Below are positions 12,213 through 24,386 of a DNA stretch of 64,000 nt, piece by piece (position 1 is the stretch's first letter; each line of letters opens with the position of its first letter). The notes beneath the pieces were generated by a model. It searched no databases and was not told where the DNA came from. It was given only the letters and a program-made list of their open reading frames with translations. The translations under genes and the position numbers were made by a program. Origin of the DNA: Strongylocentrotus purpuratus (Eukaryota > Echinodermata > Echinoidea > Camarodonta > Strongylocentrotidae); assembly GCF_000002235.5 (NCBI RefSeq), contig NW_022145605.1:1963178-2027177 (forward strand), given 5' to 3'.

Positions 12213-13939
12213 GGGGTGCTGTGCCAAAATAGAGTCGATGCTCACTACATGCAATACAAGCATTCTGTTAGTGATCCTAAGACTTCAATCAAGATAATAT
12301 CCAAGGTAACTTGATATTTCTATTTAAGTATAGAGTGAGATCAATTTTACATTTTATATCAAAATCTTCCTTATCAGCATACGCACAAAAAAGCAGCGAC
12401 TGTACATTTATTCTGACTTGATATAGATTGTGATTTGTGTAAATCATAATTAAGTAAGGCAGCTTTTTATTTTCTTCTCCATAATTGAAAATAAAACATC
12501 AAGAGAAAAGGGCCTATTTATATCAATCTTCAGAACAATTTGATTTTTATAACAATCGTAATGATATATAGCCACCGAGCAATATAGCTACGTACGCATG
12601 TCCGCTCTTTAATCGTGTTACATAAAGCAGTTATAACACCATTACATTGTCATTATAAACTCTCGTTGTTAGTTAACCATGACGCAAACGAAATACATTG
12701 ATTTTGACCTGGATTCCATGCCCGACCCCCCCCCCCCCCCACTCCAGGAACGGAGGGACCGCATGCGTGTTCCCAAAATCTACGGCTCGTAACAAAAGAA
12801 AAAGGTCTACCCGTATTGACATTACACACCGGACTTATGCTGAAAGGGGGGGGGGGGAGGGGGTGTGCTGGGAACACGCATAATAACATGCGTACCCTAT
12901 AACACTGAGGGGGGGGGGGGCGGGATTCCATGAAACTGGTTTTATAGTTGATGATTTTGGGGTAAGGGCCTATAACCATAATGATCATAGATATGTCTCG
13001 TTTGGTGTAGACAGGAACGATCCTCATAATGGTTTGATCTACATTATTATATTTCATGTTTCATGAAGAAAATCCTTTATTTTTCTTTTCAAAATGCGTT
13101 GATTGAAATCTTCCACCACTGTGAGCAAAACAATTACCTTGCCTGCAAACGCCTTTCACTCAATGGTCTTTTGTAGCTCGAAGCATTACGTGCGTCAGCC
13201 TTTTAATAGAAATACGTCAGTAATCAAGGTTTGTATATAGTGAGAATCTTTCTTCCGTGTCATCTTCGCACTAATGAAGTAAACCAATGGTTCTTTTCGT
13301 AACCCAAGGGGTAAACGCCGTATAGTCTACCCTTGTTATCTTGATTATACACACTTTAAGGTCCTTTTACTTTGAAAAGGATTTATGAAAATAACAAACA
13401 AATAATATCATTAATTGCGTATCCCGGAAATAATCCAAAGTGGGTTAGAAAATCAGAGGGGCCGAAGGGGGAGGGAGTGGGGGGGGGGGGGGGGGGGGCG
13501 CAGACCTACTTCGTGTTGTATTTTACTTGCGGGCCATTTTAATTCTCCGAAAACGTGTTTTCAGAAATCCCGCGGCCCTCCGAGACTTGCTAGGGGAGGG
13601 GCGGTTGGAGATAAACAAAATTACCGGGATGCCCCCGGTTGATTTGAAAGAGTTCAGAAGATAACCGAACAGAAAATAGCAAATGCTTGATAGTAATAGG
13701 ATAGGAACTGAGTGGAGGTTCAGGATCAGAGATTGGGGTAAAACACTTTACTATGAAAGGAGAGTTTTTATACAAAAAGACGCAATCTTCCCCGTTTTCA
13801 GTATCGGTAAGAGGATGTATAGGGACTCTCCCTCTTATTAATTTTGTCAAAATCTGTTTCAAAAGAGAGGGAGAGAGACATAGATAGCGAGGTGGAGAGG
13901 GAGAGAGAGAGAGAGGGGGGGGGGAGGAGAGGGAGGGAT

Positions 13940-13983
<44 letters not shown>

Positions 13984-15018
13984 TGAAGGATCAGGTGGTG
14001 TAGGGACTTCAAAGAAGAGTGGTCGAGACAGAAACCGAATGGTTGCAATGGTTGATAAAGACCATTTATCATTTTGAAGCTGTCCCTTGTTCAAACAATC
14101 GATCCATCAACCGAACTTGATGACGTCAAATACTCTTGGCGGGAAAAGCCACACGGTGTATTTGTTTCGTTATTGATGTCTACATTGCCACCATGTTAGC
14201 ATGCGTTTCCACGTTTAGAGTTGGTCATCGATTGGCCTAGTTTTGATAAAGAAAGGGACCATGTGGCGTAGAGACTAAAGAAGAAATTTTCTGACCACCT
14301 GTGCTATCGTGTAATTAACATAATATATGAAATTTGCAAGAACCAACAGTTTTGTAAAGTGTGTCAATCTGGTTTGTTATGATCTTGGGGCTGAAACATC
14401 GCTGGCAAATAATTACATAGAGGAAAAAATGCAACTATTCACGCTGTAAGAAAAACCACTGTCGTTTAGTCTCGGCGTTTTAAGAAAAAAATGTTTTCAG
14501 TGATAATTTTAAAGATTACTTCGGTCGGAATAATGCTAAAATCCTTAATAATTACAAATTACAACAGAAAATCAAATACTAATCTCACAATACCTCCTTT
14601 TGAATTGATTGTGTAGTATGACTGTGTAGGGTACGTTGTTTAAGTTGTATTATGAGTCATCCTATTATGACAAGTGGCTATTAGTATAACAGATAGAAGA
14701 TAATTGCAAAATGGCAGAAAGCTAGACAGATAGATAAAAAAGAAAAAGAAAGAGCGATTATAAATTAAAAAACAATAAATAAACTTTGACGTAACACATG
14801 TAGGCCCTATATATATGAAATTAGCTATGTATTTATGTAGGCTATTTGGGGGCTAAATTTAGAGAGATAGTGAATGCCAATACAAAAAGAGAGGTCGATA
14901 GTCGAGACGCTGGATTAATAGTGAAAATCATGAAGTATTACAAAATAAAGAAGATACAATGCTTGTCCGTTACCGGGGCTCGTCCGAACTCTCAAAAATC
15001 GGCATGAAAAGTCAATCG
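12213..15018. other. Gene-less stretch with poly-C/G and GA repeats
   Basis: It contains poly-C at about 12,726-12,740, poly-G patches at 12,846-12,862 and 12,909-12,920, a G run at 13,480-13,498 and (GA)n at about 13,866-13,981. I see no supported exon. Confidence 0.4.
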
Positions 15019-15022
15019 TTAA

Positions 15023-15560
15023 AGGGGAAGTCCACCCTGAAATTAAGTTAGTTTTAATAGGAGTAGAAAAATGAGAGAAACAAGTCAGTGAAAGTTTGAG
15101 CAAATTCCGATTAAAAATAAGGAAGTTAGGATTTTTGAAGTTGTGATCAATCAAACACAAATTGGCAACTCTATGACGTATCATGCGAGCTAAACTTCCA
15201 TTTGTTCAGTACTAAAAAACTCTAAAATTTTCATTTTCCCTCAAGAAAAATTTCAACCATACATGCACCCTAAATATAATAATTGCAAATATGTTTCTAT
15301 ACTCCCCCTGCAAGGAACAAATATATATTCCGTCATCAATAACGAAGAAAACATGATTTTATGGAATATTATGCACAAAGCAAATGAAGGAGAGCTCGTA
15401 TAATAAGTCACAGAGTTGCCAATTTGTATTTGATTGATCACAACTTCAATAATTCATAACTTTCTTATTTTCATTCAGACTTTGCTCAAACTTTCACTCA
15501 CCTGATTTTCTTATTATTCTGCCTCTATCGAAACAAACTTATTTTGGGGGTGGACTTTCC
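15023..15560. mobile_element. TTAA-type long-inverted-repeat element, copy 1 (right tip lost)
   Basis: After TTAA at 15,019 the element starts AGGGGAAGTCCACCCTGAA and ends ...GGGGGTGGACTTTCC, so the two halves are inverted copies over roughly 200 bp per arm (TTTGAGCAAATTCCG left, AATTTGCTCAAACTTTC-like right). It is nearly identical, in the same orientation, to 62,293-62,833, which keeps both TTAA flanks. Here the last CCT plus TTAA is missing. No transposase frame is present, so it is a non-autonomous element, possibly piggyBac-like by its TTAA target. Confidence 0.85.
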
Positions 15561-16377
15561 ACACTCCAGTCTAATATTTCGTTGTTATGTTTTTTCAATT
15601 TTATTTTATTTTTTGCATTTTTCCATATACAATATCTGAATAACAAAGAACATATAAACGTAAGGTATAATACAAAATATACACACAATAATAACTTCAT
15701 GTCAAAATGTTTTTTTGACAAATGTACATATAATAACAAAACTTAATATTTCTATGACATATTATAAATTTAAAGTATTATCCAAACTATCTGTTGAAAA
15801 AGTGCAGGAGACTGCAATCATAAGCGATGCTTGACCAGGATGGAGGCCTCAACAAAAAATCAGCATCGTTTGTATCGTTGTTATGTTTTGTAATATCTAT
15901 GAACTGTGGGTGAGAGATACAAATTAATGTAAACAAAATCCTTCATTTCCATTCTTGATGGATTTGTCTGCTCAAAGCTACCGTATCGACATGCATCGAA
16001 AAATTAATGTTTATTAGGAAAACAGAGAATATTTATCAGCCTTTTGCCGTTCCCCAGTCATCATATTTTGGAACAAACATTGCATGAAAAATGTGGTTGA
16101 CACGAATATTATTTGGTCATCGTATTCGGAGTGGAAAGGTTCCCGGCGTGCAATTTATAGGGTAAGTTATCATTACATAAAAACAAGTTATTGTGTTCGG
16201 TCCCATGTGCTCGTATTAATGTTGCAGTTATAATATGGGAAAATTAATGCCATTTCGTCTGTGGCATGTGGCATGTGGGTTGAAGGTTTTGATTATGTTT
16301 GTATCTGTTTAAGTTTATTAAAACAAGTTGAATATCATTGGCTTGCTGTAGAATGGGGATGAAGCATTAGCCATTAA

Positions 16378-17163
16378 AGGACAAGTCCACTCGAAAAATA
16401 ACTTAGATCTAGGTCTACTTTCAATAAAAGCAGAAAAATCAGACAAGCCAATCAACAAAAGTTTGAGCAAAATCGGATAACTATTTAAGAAAGTTATGAA
16501 TTTTTGAAAAAGTATGTAAAACTATGGAACAATGAGAATCACAACACAAATTGCCAAGATGGTTATCAGTTTGTGACGTCATGTCCTCACAACTTATCAA
16601 TTGCTTTACATATTTTAATCCCGTTAATTTCCCTTTTTATCCCCCAAAACTCGATTTCCCCATACCTTTGCCCAGGTTATATGATTTGTATCATATTGCG
16701 TGCATGACATATGCCCAAAACTGTTATGAATTTTGAAGAATTGATACTATTTTCTGAATATTGTATTTCATAATTATTGATTTTTATATAAATAGTTTAT
16801 CAAAATTCAATTTTTTCATGATTTAACTGGACAAAAATTACTCTATATTTGTGCATCCACACAAACACATATATTACTAACAATCTAACTTGGATGCTGG
16901 TGTGAAGAGATAAGATTCTTAGGGTGAAAATAGGAAATTTATATTATCAATATACAGAAAATAATTAGTGGATAGTGAGGACCATACGTCACAGACTCAT
17001 GAGTGAGTTGCCAATTTGTGTAGTGATTTTCAAAGTTTTTCATGTCATGAAAAATTCATAACTTTCTTATTAGTTATCCAATTTAGCTCAAACTTTTTTT
17101 GATTGGTTTGTCTGATTTTTCTGGTTCTATTGAAGTAAGTTATTTTTCGAGTGGACTTGGGCT
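16378..17163. mobile_element. TTAA-flanked 786-bp inverted-repeat element, copy 1
   Basis: The element is flanked by TTAA at 16,374-16,377 and 17,164-17,167. The ends are AGGACAAGTCCACTCGAAAA and, inverted, TTTTCGAGTGGACTTGGGCT. Long terminal arms continue inward (CAGAAAAATCAGAC / GTCTGATTTTTCTG, CAAACTTTT words). A related copy in opposite orientation is at 47,661-48,431. A short open frame inside is shared by both copies but looks incidental. Confidence 0.88.
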
Positions 17164-17220
17164 TTAATTCTTTTAAAAGTTTTTGTAAGTTGTATGGGGG
17201 GGGGGGGGAGGAGGGACACA

Positions 17221-17608
17221 CAGGCGCTTGTTCAGAAACCTATCTAAAATTTGACCCTACTAAAACATACCCAAAATGAAGTAAATATTCATTAAATGTC
17301 CAAATAAAGATCATGAGTTAAAAGTCTTTATGTTTATTAGTATTCCCTGTTTCGTGTCTCTTTTCTTGTTATTATATTTTTTGGATAAACATTGATATTC
17401 TATACACTTTTTCATAGGTTTCACGGCAAACCGCTGCACAATACAAGTACACACCAATGGCCGTGGGTTGTGCTTGCGAGCAGGTGCGCGCCTGTGTGAA
17501 GTTATCTACTGTTATGTCTCAGATCCTTATTACGGTAGATAACTTCACACAGGCGCGCGCCCGCCCGCAACCCACCATCGGTATGCACTTGTATTGTGAG
17601 GTTTCAGA
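17221..17608. repeat. Dispersed repeat ending in a GC-rich hairpin, copy 1
   Basis: The segment matches 60,531-60,858 in the same orientation (shared GCGCTTGTTCAGAAA, ATGTCCAAA, GGTTTCAC.GCAAACC, ATACAAGTA). In this copy the right part forms a long inverted repeat: GCACAATACAAGTACACACC (from 17,437) pairs with the stretch ending ACTTGTATTGTG (17,599). The core arms GTGTGAAGTTATCTAC and GTAGATAACTTCACAC are exact complements around a ~25-base loop. Confidence 0.8.
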
Positions 17609-18380
17609 ACAAGCACCAACACATACTACATACATGTAGCTGCATTACTATCCTGGCTGTGCATTGATTAAAAGCTGTGCTATTGCATCACAACATTTCA
17701 AACACCACTGTACAAAACTCCACTGATTTCACTCAAAATCTGAACTTACGTGACAATTGATGATACCTAAATAGCAGTAAAATACAATTTGTTAAACCTA
17801 CCGATGTTAGAAAGAATAATTTTAAAATTCTAATTGTAAGTCTACTGTCAAACTTGCCGATCAGCCACATCGGCATGATTGTCTGCATTTGTGTATTATA
17901 CGTGTATTGACTATTCAATTCATGTGTGCAAATGCTGCCTATTAACACGTATTGCAGTGCTAGAGGTCAATACGCATTAGCATTGACTCTCTATGCGTTG
18001 CTTGAGTGGGGGGGGGGGGGAGGGTAGACTCCTCTCTGTTGAGTATGAGAGGACAATTGACATCTGGACTATTTTGACTTTAAATTTGGCAAGTTGAAGT
18101 CTATGTTAATTGAGGTAACCTTGTAGTTATACCCCAGGATAGCTTTCCATGTAGAAATCTAGAATTGGCTCCCAGGTTTTGTAATATGTATTCGCATGGA
18201 TTGGTCTAAGCGCCTACTCGGTTCTTTGGTCGTTATCAAAATCAGATCACAAAAACTGGTTCAGGACTAGGAGATCTGCCACTCAAACATTTATGTCTGA
18301 GGTCATCTGGATTGCATCTTTCCTTAAAATTGTAGATATGAATTTAATTTAACTGTACTTTTGATCTGTTTTATCTGCAG

Positions 18381-18492
18381 CAAACATCGCCGTTTCAGAC
18401 CCATCTCCAAATCTATGATCAGAAACGTTGAACAGAGACTTGAAGTGGAGGAAGAAAATGCTAAACATCTAAGTCGACCATTTCTTACCAAG
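18381..18492 (+). CDS. Penultimate coding exon of an unrecognised plus-strand gene
   Basis: An acceptor TTATCTGCAG precedes the exon and a donor AAG|GTACAT ends it. Read with the first base completing an upstream codon, it encodes a basic, charged segment (KHRRFRPISKSM, then a Glu-rich helix EVEEEN) ending ...RPFLTK in phase 0. It joins in frame to the next exon at 19,155. Upstream exons were not found and may lie far away. I do not recognise the family; the short, charged, coiled-coil-like character would fit a cytoskeletal or ciliary protein, but that is a guess. Confidence 0.6.
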
Positions 18493-18905
18493 GTACATCT
18501 TAGGGAAGGAGTACCAACATGTAGCTGCAACAAATACTCTGGAAATCTCAACCAAATTGATAAAAGGGATAGAAAGTTTGCTTCAGTATAAGTGGAAGCA
18601 TAACAAGAAGAGATGAATGCATGAAGCATAACAGTACAGTTCGTTAAGAAAATAAAATAATGATTGTTTTAGAGTTCGGATCATAAATACCATGGGTCTT
18701 TTTTTTAATTGGCACTGTGAGATACTACCGTATACACAAAGAAATCTCCCATTTCGTTTTTGTATTAACAAAAATTAAAAATAAAGAAGAAAAACAAATC
18801 AATATTTTTGTTGGTGTATAATTTCAACACTATGACTAATCGACTATACACATGTATTACAAGTATGGTGCCATCATGCTAAGGATAATTGAACACTTTT
18901 TCTAA

Positions 18906-19064
18906 TACAGTCAAACCTGCTTTAGTGACAACCTGTCTACAAAGGCCACATATTTGGTTTCCTTGAAAATGGTTTCTCATTGAAACATGTACTAAAGGAA
19001 CCTGTCCTCAAAGACCACTTTTTGTTCTTCCCTTGGGCGGTCGCTAGTGACAGGTTTGACTGTA
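18906..19064. mobile_element. Short TA-flanked inverted-repeat element
   Basis: The ends are TACAGTCAAACCTG and CAGGTTTGACTGTA, exact inverted repeats bounded by TA, as in Tc1/mariner-type non-autonomous elements. It lies in the intron between the two exons of the plus-strand gene. It has no coding capacity. Confidence 0.8.
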
Positions 19065-19154
19065 TCTAGAATAATACAGAATTGTTTTCCTTCCATTTTG
19101 AATTTTTCCATAATTACCAAAGTTTGCTTTTCTCCTCTCTGCTCTCTGTACAGG

Positions 19155-19297
19155 AAGAAGAATACTGTCATGCGCAGGAAAGGCGATCCCAGCTGAGGGA
19201 GGAATATAAAACCGTCCGACGTTTCAGCAAAGCACCCCCCAACCGATACATCGATGACCATTTAGCCCATCTCAGGATATCAAGGAAATGGGAATGA
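19155..19297 (+). CDS. Terminal coding exon of the same unrecognised gene
   Basis: The exon follows the acceptor CTCTCTGTACAG and opens in phase 0, matching the upstream exon. It encodes an acidic start (EEEYCHAQERRSQ), a basic middle (EEYKTVRRFSKAPPNRY) and the C-terminus HLAHLRISRKWE before a TGA stop. Together the two exons give about 85 C-terminal residues with no hydrophobic segment. The sequence after the stop looks like a 3' untranslated region up to an AATAAA at 20,605. No family is assigned. Confidence 0.6.
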
Positions 19298-20604
19298 CCA
19301 AAGGAGCGCTGTGCAGTGTGAGAACTGCCTCAAAGAAACTCTGGGCTTTAAGCCATTTTGTTTGATGCCATCTTGAAACAACGTGTGCACATCCTAATAT
19401 ACACATTGATGCTCCATGCGTTGTAACTCCCACATGGATGTAAATTCACTCACTGTGAAAAGAGTATTATCTAGCAATATCCTAAATAATTGGTTTTGTG
19501 TTGGTGTTGCTTTCTAGTCTTGTAAGGTACTACAAGATGCAATGTACTAACCAGCTTCATAAAGAGAATCTTCATTATTTGGAGCATCAACATATTGTCT
19601 GCTGAGAACCCCAAAAGGCACAAAGTTATGTTCCTAAACATAGTTTTTTTTAATCGCCCTTCTGGCTCTCAACAGATAATATGCCGAATATATTTGGAAA
19701 AAAAAAAAAATTCTCATTGCAATCTCTTATACCAGAAGTAAGAGGTTGTTGAAAATTCAAGTTTTAAGTCCATATTGATTATTTGATTCACCCCTACTTT
19801 AAAAAAAAACACAGAAACTAAGTAGCTCTAGCAAGCAGCAACAAAAAGCTCATGCTTTACCAGAAATATAGATTCTCTCACATCGAAAGTTAGATTTTAT
19901 AGCAGCTGGTGGTTCTGCTTTAAGAGATATTGTGTGATAATTTGGTATGTTTCTGATAATGTAGTTTTGGTCAAGGGAAGAAAGTGTGTGATAGAACCAC
20001 CGACATTGTGAAGGATGTCAAAATCGATTGAAAAAAGGGTGTGCTTGTAGGTAGGCAACCAGTGGACCTACGGGTTTAAGTCATATCTGAGTGACTTTCG
20101 GTAATCGATGATAACTTTTTTAATCTGGGGCCTACCACTGCTTTACCACCAAGCCCCTTAAATTCCAGAGGTTTACTTGTGTAGGGAAATACATGTATTT
20201 ATGCTGAAAAATTAGTGATTTTAAGACAACTAAAAATCCTACAGATAAGTTTCCATAGGTAAACCTATATGAAATAAAAATTTCAGTGAAAGATGCACTT
20301 GTATTCTTGATTGCTTCTAAGCAAGATGTTATCTTTGAAGTAACTGGAAATTAAAGGCATTTTATATATTGTAATCAATTTCATCCATTCATGTGCATTT
20401 CTCACCAGATTGAATGCAAGTATTTTGCTTAGTCCTATTGAATAGTCCTATTGAAGAATTCCCTGGGAAGATTCAAGATTTCACCAATAATAGCTCGTTT
20501 CAAATTTACTATCATCTTGAAAGAGATGGAGTGAAGTCAATTCCTTGTCCTCGCATTCTCACCACTTTATATATTATTTGAACTGATGCATGTATTAAAA
20601 CTAT

Positions 20605-20610
20605 AATAAA
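20605..20610 (+). terminator. Candidate poly(A) signal for the 18.4-19.3 kb gene
   Basis: AATAAA lies about 1.3 kb after the stop codon, in AT-rich sequence and before the (TA)n run at 20,740. It is only a hexamer match, so confidence is limited. Confidence 0.35.
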
Positions 20611-21015
20611 TACATGAATATATCATGTTCATGATGACATAAGAATTACTGTGTTATCATTTTGTGCACTTGTGCATCTGTAATTTGACAATAAGAACAC
20701 ATTCAAACAATATCTTGGTCTCATGCTACATATTTTATTATATATATATATATATCACAATATTAATCAGACTTATATAAATCTCTTGTACATTGGTTTT
20801 ATATATTACATAAAGAAACCCTCCACCAATAATATATAATTTCATATATTATTACATTTAGTTCTTTTGCACATCTTTTCATATTTTTGGTAATGACATA
20901 CACATCTCATCTTGAGGCATTAAATATGATTTAAATTATTGTACTTGATCTGGATGTAACTGAAGACTCGTTCCCACACGATGCGGTAAATCCCCCTCTG
21001 CAGCAAAATGAAATT

Positions 21016-21340
21016 ACATCTAAAGATAGAGTTCTGGTCATGCAATTGCAATGTGAAAGAAACGGTGTGGGGAATCATCAAAATGATCGGTCTTGGTTAA
21101 GTTACAAGCACTGTACACAGAAAGATGTATATGGGACTACAGGAACATATTATCCACTCTGATTTTTATGATGATACATGCCATATTTAGAATATGATAG
21201 CATTGGAAGAGCCATGCTTTTCAGGGAACATTTTTATCTGATGTTCTAGCTTCCACACTTGCATAATAACAATGGTAACGCTTACACATTTATCTTTTAC
21301 CTCTTCCCAGAACTCAACCTTCTCTTTAAGGATCCTAGTA
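21016..21340. mobile_element. Dispersed element related to 40,064-40,479, copy 1
   Basis: It shares long near-identical words with the other copy in the same orientation: GAGTTCTGGTCATGC, GTGAAAGAAACGGTGTGG, CAGAAAGATGTATATGGGAC, GAGCCATGCTTTTCAGGGAA and CCCAGAACTCAACCTTCTC. The ends GAGTTCTGG / CCAGAACTCAA are inverted. The copy lies just downstream of the AIFM3 3' end. The left TTAA seen in the other copy has decayed here. Confidence 0.75.
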
Positions 21341-21861
21341 CTAGTAGTATGAATCACATTTCTGTATCTTAATCTTATAACACATGGTTAGTAAGTATGC
21401 CCAAGGACCTTTGTTATGAGCATACTGTAGATACTTTGTTCTCACCGAACTTGCCTTTTATTTACACATGATCATAACACCGGTATGTGTGAAAGAGAAT
21501 TTACATGCAATGCATAGTTGCTATTTGATAAGGCACGTAAGAAAGAGATTTATTTATTTAACAAAAAAGTGGTACCTGTACATACATTGAAAAACACATG
21601 GGTTAATACTGGGGCTGCCATGCAGTCTCTCACATCATATTTTTACATTATTTACAAATAACATGCAAATAACATGTCATTTTTTAACCCAACTCCTTCT
21701 CAGTTGATGGTTGTAATGAGCCATGTCAAAAAAGAGAGAAGAGAAATGAGCCATTATCTATTTATTTTTAGTTAATGGGGTTGTAGAAAGCCAGATATAT
21801 TATTTTCAATTATACTTGTAAAGTTATCATTTCAAAAGATGAATATGATATGATTTGGGAA

Positions 21862-21902
<41 letters not shown>

Positions 21903-23209
21903 GGGGGGGGGGAGAGAAAGGAAGGGCAGATGGAGAAGAGAGAGAGATAGTACCAGTTAACACAGTAATCACTTCAGTACATATGGCTGAATACTTAAAA
22001 TATGAATATTTCTATAAAAACACACACAAGAAAATCTCAGGTAAATACAAATATTCCCTCTTTTGTTTTAGTTGCTTTCTCACTTCTACCCACTTGTACA
22101 ATGAATATAAACAAAGTACTGCGGTGGATCACGTTGAACTGGCTATAATCAAGGTTATATTTTGGTATCCTACAGTATCTCAACAATGTCATGTAGAATC
22201 AATAGTTGACCTCTTATATATATATATATCATTTTACAATTGCCTCTATTCATGGAAAAAACAAAGGGTTACGGTAGTACTAAGTGAGTCCAAGTTACTT
22301 GTTTTTTTTAGGAACAGTATAAAAATCAAACATGGCAGACCTTTATCAAACATATTACAATTAAACATATAAAATATACATACATTTATTTGTTACACAT
22401 CGAAGCATAATGAGGGTTTATGTTTCATGATCTCAATTCAATATGGCTAGTTGTAAACGGCTGAATATTATGATCTGAGGTTTGAAATTGCAATTTCAAA
22501 TCAAACATACAATCATTACAGTGAACCAAAATAATGCTGTATCAGCTTCCAGAGCCGTGTGGGATTTAGATATGAGACAAAACCATGCTTTACAGGAGAT
22601 CACATCTAAGGCAATGTCACTGCCATTGATCAGTCTTGTGGCTGTACAAATTTATGAAATTCAGCAATAGAACCATCAGAAAATCAAAGAGAAAAAAAAA
22701 AGTAAACATAGGATAGAGGTTGATCCTAATTCATGGTTTTAAATCTTCATAAGAAATGATTCAGACCACGGTAAAAATTGAACCTCTTTCATGTATTTAA
22801 GCCGATAAGTATGGAAAAAAGTTTCCTGTTCAAAATACAATGTTTGTAGTACAGATTTCTTCTTTAGATTACAGATAAGATTTCACTAACAAAGAAATTG
22901 CTTTAAAAATTCAGGGCTTCCAAAGAAAATTGTTCTGGGGTTGTGTTTTTACTGCAAAGATGAATGATCACAGTGAGGCTTTTTACAGATATATAAATTT
23001 GTAAACATAAGTTATGAGTTGACATGGATTCTTAAAGAAAAAGAAGCTCTATATTAATGGTCTCTCATTGCTTGGCACTCAGATTGATGATAATGCTCAT
23101 CGCTGATTGGCTCCGATGATCAGCTGACTGACGACTCGGCGGTCTTGATGGTAACGGTATGTTATGTAGCAGCATAAAGGCTGAGAGTCTTTAATAGACT
23201 GGTGGGACT

Positions 23210-23243
23210 TCATAACTTGCTTGACCATTGACTTGGATCAGAC
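23210..23243 (-). CDS. AIFM3: AIFM3 last coding exon (C-terminus and stop)
   Basis: The acceptor TTAACTTCAG precedes a 34-base coding segment that completes the codon begun in the previous exon and encodes SDPSQWSSKL followed by TGA. The fit of phase and the short Trp-containing tail support it. The 3' untranslated region continues toward lower coordinates and meets the plus-strand gene tail-to-tail. Confidence 0.8.
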
Positions 23244-24342
23244 CTGAAGTTAAGAGATAAAAGGGATAGATGAGATCAGCAAGGCCATTGCATGACCAGA
23301 GGGAAGAAATAGGAGGGAGTTCTAGCATTTACTTCCACATTCCTTCCCTTTCTCACTCATTATCTCTCTCCCTCATTGTTGCGCCCCATGCCCCTCAATA
23401 TATGCCACTTGTCAAGAGCATCAATGAAACAATTCTAGCTGTTTAATCTTTTTCTCCCTCTCAGATATGTTTAATGCATTGAATCATATATAGAAGGATA
23501 TAACTTTAGATTTACTATGCTAATTTGTAGAGAAAACTGTGTTTATCCGCTTTACTCTGCCCAAACTTTTTTCAAACGAGCTGTTGCCAATATTGCAGGA
23601 TACTATCGGGTACTTTACTATTTTTACTTTGTAAACATGAACAGTAAACTTACTGTATTTCTGATTTACTCAGCTCCCTTCCACTTGCTAGCAGCTCGGC
23701 AAACTGTGACACGATGGGGTCAGAGTTCATACTAGCCATGGCTACCACAGTCTCGTCCCTGGGTGTGTGCAAGATAATATTACAACGATATGAATTATTC
23801 ATTCATTCATTTCTCTTTTCACCCAATGTTTGAAAACCACAAAGAAGTTTTTACATGGTATTTTTACAATTCATACCATACACAGAAATTAAAAGAATAA
23901 CAAAATCTACTACAAGACTGAATCCATTAATATGGCAGAATATATCATTTAAACATTCAACAGTATGATTAGATTGTACAAGATATAAATAAAGAATGAG
24001 AAGTAGCAGTTAGCACAATTGCAAACATTTACATAGAACATTGGTGCTTTAAGTGTCTAGAAGTCAAGCCTCAATTCCTTTTTTCTTTTCTTTTTTTGAT
24101 TGATCATCATATTTTGCTGTGTGCAATATTAAGAATGAATACACATCAACTCTGGGGTATAAGCAAATTATGATGCAATTAACATAGAGACTGCTAAGAT
24201 TATGTCTTTAAAAGTAGACAAGAAAAGTTTGTGAAAAAAAAATGATGACTCACTTGATGTAATAAGCTACAAACTTGAGTTCATTTAGATCACCTGTAAC
24301 AATAACATCCTCAAATCCTTCATTGAATCCTGATGGAAAGAA

Positions 24343-24386
<44 letters not shown>

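Noticed and set aside
15253..15441. Frame MINQIQIGNSVTYY, present also at 62,523-62,711
   Set aside because: It lies within the other TTAA-type element and is shared by descent of the repeat rather than by coding selection.
16504..16707. Short frame starting MKKYVKLWNNENHN, found again on the minus strand at 48,115-48,318
   Set aside because: Both lie inside copies of the same TTAA-flanked element. Conservation follows from copy identity, and the frame is too short for a transposase.
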